From assembly GCA_020426105.1 (NCBI GenBank), contig JAGQQS010000227.1:1-35500 (forward strand): 35,500 nucleotides of DNA, read 5' to 3'. Shown piece by piece: positions 1-9,100 of the stretch (position 1 is the first letter of the stretch; each line of letters starts with the position of its first letter). The position numbers and the translations under genes were made by a program. The notes beneath the pieces were generated by a model that was given only the letters and a program-made list of their open reading frames with translations, ran no database searches and was not told the DNA's origin. Origin of the DNA: Planctomycetaceae bacterium. GTDB taxonomy: Bacteria; Planctomycetota; Planctomycetia; Planctomycetales; Planctomycetaceae.

Positions 1-47
1 TTCGCAGCCATTCGCAGCCATTCGCGTCCATTCGCGTCCATTCGCGG
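1..47. repeat. 10-bp tandem repeat at the window edge
   Basis: Four and a half consecutive 10-bp units lie at the extreme left end. Two copies of TTCGCAGCCA are followed by two of TTCGCGTCCA, then a partial TTCGCGG. The array probably continues outside the window, so its true copy number is not visible. No coding frame is associated with it. Confidence 0.8.
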
Positions 48-263
48 TTTAAACGCTAATGTTCCTCCGCGCACGGCATCGGCGAGCATCTCCGGCCGCA
101 ATCGGCGACGGCACCCCGGCCGTAGGCGTATGCACGAGAAAAACAGAAAAAAACTGTACGGTAGTGCTGAGTGGAAATCAGCGCAGATCAGTGTTCGCTG
201 CATTCGCCGCGCGAAACATTAATCTTCGCTGATCGAACACTCATAGGGTATGGCAAATGTAGC

Positions 264-282
264 CATCACGCTCCGCGTGATG
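264..282. repeat. Short perfect palindrome (8-bp stem)
   Basis: CATCACGC, a 3-base loop and GCGTGATG form a perfect 8-bp stem. A second palindrome of similar size lies about 120 bp away. Such short GC-rich palindromes between genes are typical of dispersed REP-like elements. Copy number elsewhere in the genome is not visible, so calling it a repeat family is inference. Confidence 0.5.
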
Positions 283-400
283 AGCCCGATGTCTCCCGTG
301 TGATGATGATCAGGCCGGTTAGCAGGTTGTTTGATTCGTTATCGCATGTCGTTTGAGAATCGACCGTGGTTCGCTGATCGTGTGTGCCAGCCTGTGGGCT

Positions 401-420
401 CGTCTCGGCGGAGCGAGACG
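401..420. repeat. Short palindrome (7-bp stem)
   Basis: CGTCTCG and CGAGACG are separated by six bases and form a 7-bp stem. Size and spacing resemble the palindrome at 264-282. It could be a REP-like element or a terminator-type hairpin, but no gene ends just upstream and there is no T-run. Confidence 0.45.
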
Positions 421-769
421 GCTAGTGCGTTTGTGAGTGAATCAAATCAGCAGGGTGCGAGTCACTGTCAGGAGGTTAGAGTTTGAAACTGTAGCTGACC
501 GAAACTGCGTCGCTGTGAAGCGGAGTAGGAAAAGATGCCATGCACCGGGCGCTATTGTCCTCTGTTTTCACGCAGGTCACGCCCTCCTTAGTGAGTTGGA
601 TTGGAGCCGGTGCATGCTGCGGTGGTGGTCATCGTCACAGCTTCGTCGAAGGGCTTAAGTCGTCAATTCGACTACGCCGTCTGACAATCGTTCGAGCTGT
701 CGCAAATCAGATCGTTGGGCGCGTTGGTCTGGCGGACCTAAGTGGTATTAATCCGTACCAACAATGACA

Positions 770-1135
770 AGCTGTTGATGTCCGGAATCGTCGTGATGGC
801 TTTTTTGGTTTGAGTTCGACGCGAGCGTCAGCCGTGGTGAATTGCCAGTCGATTTTGGATTTACGAGAGTTGCGTTCCTGTTTCCATGCGGTGACTTCGG
901 TCGTCAGAAGTTCATTTGCGTCAATGCGGCATTCAAGGCATTGCCGCGACAGAATGCTCAATTCTGTTTCTGCCATGTTCATCCAACTCCCGTGTTTTGG
1001 TATATTGTGGATTCCCAGTCGCGAAGCCAGTGCTCGCGGGATCGAAGGCTTCGTATAGGCTCCCAATTCAGTGAGTGTTGAGATTGTCCATCACCAGCAC
1101 AACCACAGCGGCCTCCGGATAAACCGTCAGTGACA
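770..1135 (-). pseudogene. IS630-type transposase, broken 3' half
   Basis: Read on the minus strand, the first part (about 1080-1135) gives VVVLVMDNLNTH. This is the IS630-superfamily DDE-core signature, and it is followed at once by an in-frame TGA. A second frame (about 790-1010) gives IPKHGSWMNMAETELS, then SRQCLECRI and WQFTTADARVEL, the conserved C-terminal blocks of the same family. An intact gene would join these blocks in one frame after about 25 residues, so at least one stop and one frameshift are present. The N-terminal half of about 200 residues is missing and is replaced by kinase-like sequence. No inverted repeats were identified. The element is inactive. The family assignment is confident; the exact ends are not. 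Confidence 0.8.
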
Positions 1136-1171
1136 CAGAGTCCACATGTCCGAGTACCACCAGTCGATTCG

Positions 1172-1315
1172 CCCTTCGATGAAGCCCATCAAAAAGAAAT
1201 GCTGGCCGTCGAGTTCGCCAATCTCAAAGATCGGCACGATGCCCGGATGATCCAGACTCGCGGCTGCCTCTGCTTCAGTACAAAACCGTTTAACGTCTTC
1301 AATGATCCAGGTCCA
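1172..1315 (-). pseudogene. Ser/Thr protein kinase fragment
   Basis: The minus-strand frame reads WIIEDVKRFCTEAEAAASL followed by DHPGIVPIFEIGELDGQHFF and LMGFIEG. This matches the helix-C to beta-5 stretch of Pkn2-type bacterial kinases; the same block occurs in the intact kinase at 6133-9678 (NEATAVSQLEHPGILPVFDV). About 46 codons are left, with no glycine-rich loop, catalytic loop or start codon. It lies between the end of the glycosyltransferase gene and the IS630 remnant, and homology stops a few tens of bases before transposase-like sequence begins. This suggests that a deletion or insertion event joined them. It is too short to function. Confidence 0.7.
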
Positions 1316-1329
1316 ATTTCGTGGACTGA

Positions 1330-4134
1330 TCAGGATTGAAGGACATCTCCTGAACGGGATTCCGGGAAAAGAACTCTCTGGTAGCTGTCTGTCATTTGGT
1401 CAATAGAAAAGACTTCTGCAATGCGTTTCCGCGACGCTTCCCCGAAGTTGGCTCGAACATTCGAGTCTTGAGCGAGTTCAATCATGGCTGCAGCCAGAGC
1501 AACGGGATCTGAAGCGGGAACCAGTCTGCCATTCAATCCGTCTATCACTTGTTCACTTGCCCCACCAATATCTGTGGCAATGACTGGCAGACCGACAGCC
1601 ATTGCTTCCAATGAGGCATTCGGACACCCCGCAGGGTTGGAGATCATGGCAAAGATATCCAGCGACAACAGGAATTCAGAAATGTCCTGAATCTCCCCCA
1701 GCCAGACAACCGGCAGACCGGCCGCTTGTTGCCGAAGTCGCATCGCATAATCGTCGCAGCCCCGCTCAATTCCACCCGCAATGCGAAGTTCGTAGCGAGG
1801 CAAATCCGGATCCGCCAGACGCACCGCTTCGATCAGTTCTTCCAATCGCTTTTGCGGATTTATTCTTGCCGCGGTTCCCAGAATAATGACTTCTTTTAGA
1901 CCGTGTACGACAGATTGCTCCGGAATCGGAACTCCGTTCGGGATCACAGACACTGAGGTCTGCAGTTGTGCCTGGGCCAGTGAACTTTCCTTCGCATACT
2001 TGACAATACTCCCCTGAAGTCGGCGTCCATAGTCGCAGAAACTGCGATAAGGCAAACCGGGGCGCGGTTTTGAAAAGTAGTTCGACAGCGACTGAATGTT
2101 CATTTCTCCCGGGCTTACATCAAACAGTTGAAAGTCGAACAGTAAGTCGGCCAGCAACAGCTTGTATTCGGGAATGACATTCCACAATAACACGGCTTCC
2201 GGCGGTCGTGCATTTACGTCCACGAGCAGCGGTTCGATGGCCTGTAACGGATCAATAGAACCTGCAGGAATCAGCGCCGTGACAGGAATGCCGGCTGCCA
2301 GAAGTTCCTGCCGTCCCGGCGTTGGGTGGTCCGGTTGTTCCTGCAGGACTGCTGCTCTAATATGGATTCCGCGAGAATGAAGTTCTGTCAGCAGCCGTCT
2401 CGCACTGGTCTGAGCACCGCCCGTGGAGAAATTGTTGATGATCAGCAGGAGTCCGTTCTTCTTTACTCTGGAGTTGCTGTTTGCCAGTTGAAAGTAGAAC
2501 CGGCGATACCGATCCGCCATCGTGTTCAGAGAAAACACGCGTGACACGACAGAGCCGGTAACGACTGGGGGCGATTGAAGAATTGCGGCCGCTCTTTCAG
2601 CGAAATCCACATCCGAAGCATTGGGATGCATCAGGAACAGGCCGTCAGACTCCGTGCCGATCTCGGATGTGCCTCCAACCGACGTGGCAATGACCGGTAC
2701 GCCGGACGCGAGTGCTTCCAGATGCGCAAGACTCAATCCTTCATAGTCGCTGGCACTCAGAAGCAAATCCGCAGCGGAAAGCAGCTCACGTACATTGGCA
2801 ACGCTTCCCAGTCGGTGAACCTGAGCCGAAACTTCACAGGTGGCGATCGCGTCTTGCAGTAGTTCCTCAGATCGCATGGCGTGTTCGTTGCCGGAAGAGG
2901 GCTCACCCGCAATCAGAAGATGGAGTTGCTGCGGGAAACCATCCGCTTGCAGTATGGATTGAGTTCGCGCAAGGATTTGCGGCAGTCGCTCTATGCGTTT
3001 TTGTGAACGCACATTGGCGAGCGCCACAATCAGCACTGCGTCTGCTGGAATCTGCAGCCGACGAGTAAGTTCGGCGGCCGCTTTTCTTCGCTCCGTCTCG
3101 TCAACAGGACATGACGAGATACTGATTCCGTTCCAAATGGTCCGCGTGACAATCGGAATTCTCGCATCCCGAAGATCTTTTTCGACGGCCATTGAGCAGG
3201 CAACGAGCAGATTGACGTCCCCTGGTTCCAGCAGTTCCGTCTCGTGTGTCCAGCCGGGTCGAGCATTGTGAACTGTGGAAAGGAGCGGAATCCTGGTCAT
3301 TGAAAGCCGCTTCAGGTCGTTTCTACTGAGCAGATGGGCGTGCAGCAGATCGCCGCCGCTGCGTTCGGCCACTTCAACGGCTTTCTGAATTCTCGCAGCG
3401 CGGGAACCAGTACTTGCCAGTTCGATGCAATCGGAAGGTGTGGCAAATGCTTCACGCGTTGGCCGTCCGAGAGCGATCAGCAGTGCGTTCATTTCTGAGC
3501 ATCGTTGCCAGCATCGGTGCAAGTCCAGCGCAATTCGTTCTGCGCCGCCTCGCTGCAGGCTGGTGATAATTTGTACGATTCTCAGCCGACTATCGTGGCA
3601 TACATCAAGTCCGGACCAGTAAACGAATCGATTTGACGGTTCCTGCAGGACCAACCTGACTGCGTTTGCAATACTCACTCCTGACAGCACATGTGAGCGA
3701 AATGCAATTGCCGCCGTCTCGTCCAGCCAGCAACTGGCCGGAAGAAGTTCCCGGTCCCCGCATCGGAAATAATTCTGCAGGTCGCCGCCGGTTTCCTGAA
3801 AGACCTTTTGCCATCCGGAGAATTCTTCAGAAACAAGTGACGTTCCGACCGCTGGCTTACGAATCATTCCCACAGCAACGATCGGGCGACCTGTGCTGCT
3901 GGCGGGTGGCCTTTTCCAATCGTGAAAAACGGGCCATGCTCCAGCTCGAATAATGCAGAGCGGTGCCGCATCGGTATGATTTTCACCGAGGAGATTGTCC
4001 TTTCCATGTGGGCCATGCAGCGAGATTTCGTGAATTGCCGTCTCACTGACACCTTGCTTCAACAGTGCCCGTTGAGTTCTCAGGAAGAGATGCGGCGCGC
4101 GAAGATCTGATGATATCAGGAACTCAGGATTCAC
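1330..4134 (-). CDS. Double-domain GT4-type glycosyltransferase
   Basis: The 934-aa protein contains two complete GT-B glycosyltransferases in tandem, at about residues 184-555 and 565-930. Each opens with the family-1/4 acceptor-side motif (ITSLQRGGAERIA; INNFSTGGAQTSARRL). Each also has the donor-side EX7E region (SDYEGLSLAHLEALASGVPV; NPAGCPNASLEAMAVGLPV). GT4 enzymes transfer sugars from nucleotide donors to glycans or lipids in the cytoplasm; donor and acceptor cannot be told from sequence. Residues 1-180 match nothing I recognise and carry no signal peptide. The start is GTG, with GGAG seven bases upstream. The gene follows the FGE-like gene by 66 bp and may be cotranscribed with it. 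The duplication-fusion could make a disaccharide-adding enzyme (inference). Confidence 0.85.
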   Translation of the reverse strand: MNPEFLISSDLRAPHLFLRTQRALLKQGVSETAIHEISLHGPHGKDNLLGENHTDAAPLCIIRAGAWPVFHDWKRPPASSTGRPIVAVGMIRKPAVGTSLVSEEFSGWQKVFQETGGDLQNYFRCGDRELLPASCWLDETAAIAFRSHVLSGVSIANAVRLVLQEPSNRFVYWSGLDVCHDSRLRIVQIITSLQRGGAERIALDLHRCWQRCSEMNALLIALGRPTREAFATPSDCIELASTGSRAARIQKAVEVAERSGGDLLHAHLLSRNDLKRLSMTRIPLLSTVHNARPGWTHETELLEPGDVNLLVACSMAVEKDLRDARIPIVTRTIWNGISISSCPVDETERRKAAAELTRRLQIPADAVLIVALANVRSQKRIERLPQILARTQSILQADGFPQQLHLLIAGEPSSGNEHAMRSEELLQDAIATCEVSAQVHRLGSVANVRELLSAADLLLSASDYEGLSLAHLEALASGVPVIATSVGGTSEIGTESDGLFLMHPNASDVDFAERAAAILQSPPVVTGSVVSRVFSLNTMADRYRRFYFQLANSNSRVKKNGLLLIINNFSTGGAQTSARRLLTELHSRGIHIRAAVLQEQPDHPTPGRQELLAAGIPVTALIPAGSIDPLQAIEPLLVDVNARPPEAVLLWNVIPEYKLLLADLLFDFQLFDVSPGEMNIQSLSNYFSKPRPGLPYRSFCDYGRRLQGSIVKYAKESSLAQAQLQTSVSVIPNGVPIPEQSVVHGLKEVIILGTAARINPQKRLEELIEAVRLADPDLPRYELRIAGGIERGCDDYAMRLRQQAAGLPVVWLGEIQDISEFLLSLDIFAMISNPAGCPNASLEAMAVGLPVIATDIGGASEQVIDGLNGRLVPASDPVALAAAMIELAQDSNVRANFGEASRKRIAEVFSIDQMTDSYQRVLFPESRSGDVLQS

Positions 4135-4200
4135 TGGTCTTCTCCGGCCACCAGTGAATTCACCGAGCGCACAACACCAAAGGCACCGTTTCGCAGAGTT

Positions 4201-5853
4201 CTAGTACGCAGGCGGGAAGGAGTCATCTGCTTCTGCACGAAGGCCATGATTGACTGGAGGCGATTGATTGCCTTGATCGGCCCGGGCGTTCGGGGTTCCC
4301 GTGTCGTCCGACTGCAGGAAGTTAAACAGACCCTGCGCCGTTGCCATTGGTCCGATATCCGAAGGCACGTCAAGTGGATTCTGCTGCTGAGCCGCAGAAT
4401 CACCAGAGGCATCAAAGACGTGAACTTCCAGTTTCTGCGGTTTGACACCCGTGTAAACGAACTGCTGTTCGGAGTGCTCGACGATCAGCGTCACTTCATG
4501 CTTCTGATCTGCAGACCAGTATTGACAGAACAGGACGGTCCCGATGGGATAGTCGCCTGTGGAAACCCAGAATCCATCCTGTTCAATTCGGACAGATGGT
4601 GACCGCGACTTTGTGCCAGTTGCCGTACGAGTCCATCCGTTGCGCGTGGTTTTCCTGATGCCGGAGGATCGGGATGATTCAGAAGTACCCGACAGGAAGA
4701 TCATCGTCAGGATGAACAAGAAGATCCCAAATCCTCCGACGATAACCCAAAACAGAAACCAGAAAATGACAGAGGCGAATGACTGCTCCGTTTCGGAATT
4801 CTGAAAACTCACCGAATTCTGATTGCCGTTCCCGTCTGCGTATCCGATTGGGTACGGAGCCTCACCTGTCGGCGTTGCTGTGTTCTGCCCGTCAGCGGTT
4901 GCGGTACTGGCAGCAGGATTGTCACTCTCAGCTTGAAATTTCACAGCCCCGTCAATCGGCAGAACGCTCAGAGGAACTCCATCGAAGGTGGCGACTCGAA
5001 AACCGTTTTCGGCGTTTCGCGTTCCTGGCGTCGCACGATACCTGGCAGCCGATCGGCATCGTTTTGTTGGTCGCATCCAGGATCCGCCTCGCAGGACGTT
5101 ACGCAGTTTGTCGCCCTGCGGCGGAAGTTCCTGCAGCGGATCAATCAGTGTTTCGGTTGGATAGTTGTTGTAGACGTCGCGGCACCACTGATAGACGTTA
5201 CCCGACATGTCGAGCAAGCCAAATGCATTGGGCTGCTTCTGCCCGACAGGCATTGCAGAAACACCGGAATTCTTCTGATGCCATCCGATGGCATCGATCG
5301 CTGCGTCATCATCCCCGTTGTAGTACATTGATGTCGTGCCGGCGCGACAGGCGTATTCCCACTGACTTTCAGTCGGCAACAGCATTTCCCGCTGTGCCTT
5401 TTTGCTGAGCCACTTCAGAAATTCGTTGGCGTCACCGAACGTAATGATCGTGACGGGATGTTCGTCACTCTGGACATAACCAGGATTTCGCCAGTTGAAC
5501 TGCGGACGCTGTTCGAGCTGACCGTTGACGACTCCGAACCCGCCTGAAGTGCCGGTTTCTGACTCGGTTCGATAATTTGTCTCAGAGACAAAACGGTGAA
5601 ACTGACCGACTGTCACAGGGGTTTTTCCGAGAAAAAATCCCTTAGTCAGTGTGACCTCGTGCGGAGTTTCGTCAGCGTCCCGTCCATTCTCAGATTCCGC
5701 AGATCCCTGGAGAAACTCTCCCGCTGGAATTCGCAGCAGTTCTATGGACACACCTCCACCGAGATCAATGATCAGGGGATCTGCAGCCACGGACAGCGAC
5801 GCCGAGAGCAATACCTCCAGACTGAAAACTCCAATGACCAGCAGTCGGCGCAT
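4201..5853 (-). CDS. FGE/SUMF1-like domain membrane protein
   Basis: The 550-aa protein has a signal peptide (about residues 1-23) and a formylglycine-generating-enzyme/SUMF1 fold at about 34-290. Visible motifs are RIPAGEFLQGS, the TPVTVGQF region, LPTESQWEYACRAGTTS, FGLLDMSGNVYQWCRDVY and NVLRGGSW. A proline/threonine-rich linker leads to a strong transmembrane helix (about 361-388) and a C-terminal domain of about 150 residues that I do not recognise. In true FGEs a catalytic cysteine closely follows GGSW. Here the sequence is MRPTKRC, so the classical cysteine pair is not clearly preserved and a binding or structural role is likely. In planctomycetes such domains are often fused to or placed near Ser/Thr kinases. 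A GAGGA ribosome site precedes the ATG. Confidence 0.85.
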   Translation of the reverse strand: MRRLLVIGVFSLEVLLSASLSVAADPLIIDLGGGVSIELLRIPAGEFLQGSAESENGRDADETPHEVTLTKGFFLGKTPVTVGQFHRFVSETNYRTESETGTSGGFGVVNGQLEQRPQFNWRNPGYVQSDEHPVTIITFGDANEFLKWLSKKAQREMLLPTESQWEYACRAGTTSMYYNGDDDAAIDAIGWHQKNSGVSAMPVGQKQPNAFGLLDMSGNVYQWCRDVYNNYPTETLIDPLQELPPQGDKLRNVLRGGSWMRPTKRCRSAARYRATPGTRNAENGFRVATFDGVPLSVLPIDGAVKFQAESDNPAASTATADGQNTATPTGEAPYPIGYADGNGNQNSVSFQNSETEQSFASVIFWFLFWVIVGGFGIFLFILTMIFLSGTSESSRSSGIRKTTRNGWTRTATGTKSRSPSVRIEQDGFWVSTGDYPIGTVLFCQYWSADQKHEVTLIVEHSEQQFVYTGVKPQKLEVHVFDASGDSAAQQQNPLDVPSDIGPMATAQGLFNFLQSDDTGTPNARADQGNQSPPVNHGLRAEADDSFPPAY

Positions 5854-6132
5854 AGCAGCGAATCCTCATTCTTCAGACGGGCATTTGCAACCTGTTTAGC
5901 ACGCATCCACTCGCCACCAGCGTAGCCGTTGTTTTACAAATTGCGATGGTGACAACGTGGCATCCTGGGCAAGAGTTATGAATTTACGTAAAGGCACTAC
6001 CGCAATAGACAGAGGCGGTTGATATCCAAAGCCCGCATCACATTTGAGATGTTCAAGACTGCATAGGAAACTTCACTGTTAGAATCGAAGTGCCTTGCGG
6101 CAAGCCGGTCACTCTGCAGAATCCGGCATTCG

Positions 6133-9100
6133 TTAATGCTGCCCTGGGGATTGCGTACGGACGCTGCGAGATGTATCGAACAGCAGAACCTGTCCATCGT
6201 GGAGGCGCGCTGCGAGACGACTTCCGTCGGTGGCGAATGTAGTCGAAAAGGGTAATGACGTCGATGACGTCCAAAGATCGCATAGGAACTCACCTGTCGC
6301 AACGTGCCACACTTTGATTGTTCCCTCACGCCCCGCACTGACGAGCGATTTTCCGTCTGGAGAAAACTGAATACTTATTACACGGTTACTGTGTCCCAAC
6401 ATGCGATGCGCTTGTTGCCCCGTCATGGCGTCCCAGATTCGAATCGTGCGGTCCTTACTGCCGGAGGCAACCCAACGTCCGTCTGGTGAATAGGCAACGC
6501 TTGTGGTTGAGCTTAGATTTCCCTGTAGCAGTTGGTGCCTGGACCATGTTGAGCAGTCCCAGATCTGGACGTCGTCCAACTGGCCGATTGCCAGGTGTAG
6601 ACCGTCGGGCGCAAAAGCAGCAGCCCAACATTGTGGTGATGGTAACTGCGTGACAAGTTCGCCAGTTGCTGAATTCAGGATTACGACCTGGTCGCCGTTC
6701 CAATCAACTACAGTCAATAGTTTACAATCGGGAGAGAAAACCAGTTGGTCACATGATTGTTTTTCTCGACGCCATTTTGGCTCGTTCGAATTAGTGGGAT
6801 CTTCCCAGAGCTCAACAATGGTGTCGCTCTTGCTCCCAGAGGCGACGTACCGTCCATCCGGGGAGAACTCAACCATTTCGGTTCTTTGACGTTCATCGCC
6901 AATTCGCGTGCAGGAATGTGTACTCGTATTCAACAACTGTATACCATGTTCGGAACTCATTGCCAGAAGTGTAGAGTTGGGCGCAAATGACAAGTCGCCA
7001 AACGGGGAAGACGGATGAAACTCTTGCGAAATCGTCGTGACGGGCTCGAAAAAATCTGGTTGCCAAAGCCTAAGCGACCCATCTTTAGTTGCCGATAAAA
7101 TTCCATTTGTCGTCGGAGAAATTGCAACTGCGTTTACTCGACTTTCGCGCGACTGCCATCTCACGGGAGAGGCTGGTCGAAACTCAGTTTCTGATTGAGA
7201 GTTGTCTATTAGCCAGGTATGCAGACCTCCAGCTCCATCACCGACGGCAAATCTGCCTCCACGTCGCGAGAATGCAATACCCCGAGGTTCATCCAGGAAT
7301 CGTTCCCAAAAAAGCAGATTCGAAGTACCTTTGAAAGCAAAAGACCAGACCTGTATGCTCCGTTCGTCATCGCGGAAAGCGATTTGTTTTCCATTGCACG
7401 AAAACTGAAGCGATTGTCGTGTCGGTACATCGAACAATTCAATAAAGCAAACAACGCCTTCCAAGCCCAGTTGCCGAATTCCGACACCGGTTTTTCCAAT
7501 TGCTGCAAACAGACGCTCCTCTGGATATGCGGCGACGTCGTATACTTTCCCCAGTTCAGCATTGATTTCAGTGACTGATTTCTGAAACATATCGATGATG
7601 AACAGCAGATCGCTTTGGTCAGTGGCGACGAGATGGATGTCGTCAATGAAATGAGCGCGGGAGGATTTTCCAGGAAGCTTGAATCGATGCACTAACTTGC
7701 CATTCTCCGGCGTCCAGACACAGATCGCTCCATTTTCTCCGCCGGTAGCAAGGAGCTGACCTGAAGGAGAGAATGAAATGCTCTGGGCCATATCATGCTG
7801 TGTCTCCCACATTACCACCTGATCCATTGTCATGGCATCAAATGTGGCGATAAACCCGGAGCTGTCTCCGACAGCCAAAAGCCGTCCGTCAGGCGAATAT
7901 GACATGCATCGAGGATTGTCCATCATGGAATCTGTCTCAGACACAGGGATTTCGATCAGTCGCTTCAACCAGAACCACTCGAAACCTCTCAGGTCCGTGG
8001 ATTCCACGCTTCGCTCGCACTCATCGAGGTTCACTTCAGCACTGCGAGCGTCATTAATTGAAATTGCTTCTGCCGCACTCTGCAGGTGTGCGGCATACAG
8101 CAGCTGTTCGGAGGAATCGCGGGCACGGATCGCGTCTCTTTGCGCCAGCAGTGCATTGCTCTGCAATTCCACAGCTGCTGCTCGCATACGTACTGAATCT
8201 GCTCTTAATCGATCGGCATCGACATTTGCATTCTGTGCGTTGCGAACCGACGTGGCCAGTGTTTCATTCATCTGTCCTTCTCTGATCATAAAAACTGTGA
8301 TCAGGCAGAGCATTGTCGTGACAGCAAGGGCGAGAACCGCTGTCACGGCTGAAAGAACGGGATGTCGAAAGATTTGACGCTTTCGGTGTTCCAGCCATGG
8401 AAGCGGACGAGCAAGAACCGGTAGTCCCTGCCGAAATCTTTCGAGATCCTGATGTAATGCATCTGCGGAGGCATAGCGTCGAGCTGGATCCCTGTCCATT
8501 GCCTTCTGACAGATCATGTTGAGGTCGCTGCCGATTTTCGGGTTCAGAAGCAACGGAGGCCTTGGCGCCGATTCCCTGACTCTGGCAAGCACATCCACTG
8601 GGTTGTTTCCTTCGAACGGTGGGCGACCGGTCAGAAGATAATAAAGTACCGCACCAATGCCGTACACGTCACTGAAGATTGTCGCGGCTCCGGCAGTTCC
8701 TTCAGCCTGTTCAGGAGAGATCCACGCCGGTGTTCCTATCAGTTCGCCAGTGTGCGTGAGATCTCCCGAGGCATGTATCAACTTAGCCAGCCCGAAATCT
8801 GTTACATAAATTCGACCTTCGTCATCGATCAGGACGTTGGATGGCTTAATGTCCCTGTGTAACACCCCACGTTCATGGGCATGGTGTATCGCCGATGCCA
8901 GACACTGAACGATCCTGACGACACTAGCCGGATCACGACACAGCGAATGGACATGATCTGACAATGTCCCGTGTTCAATAAGACGGCTCGTAAAGTACGG
9001 AATGCCTTCGCTCTCACCAACATCAAAAACGGGCAGAATGCCTGGATGTTCCAGCTGAGACACTGCCGTTGCCTCGTTCTTGAATCGCTGCACGTCTTCC

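Larger units (their letters stand above)
48..706. other. Non-coding stretch with no recognisable gene
   Basis: No convincing gene is seen here on either strand. Short open frames exist, but they have no start context, no domain and no recognisable composition. The only structured elements are the two short palindromes listed separately. The stretch borders decayed transposase sequence and reads as degraded intergenic DNA. Confidence 0.5.

Noticed and set aside
1-47. CRISPR-like array
   Set aside because: The units are 10 bp, directly abutting and without spacers, so this is a simple tandem repeat.
4779-5408. 209-codon plus-strand frame inside the FGE-like gene
   Set aside because: Antisense to a gene with clear FGE motifs; the translation is Arg/Ser-rich shadow sequence.
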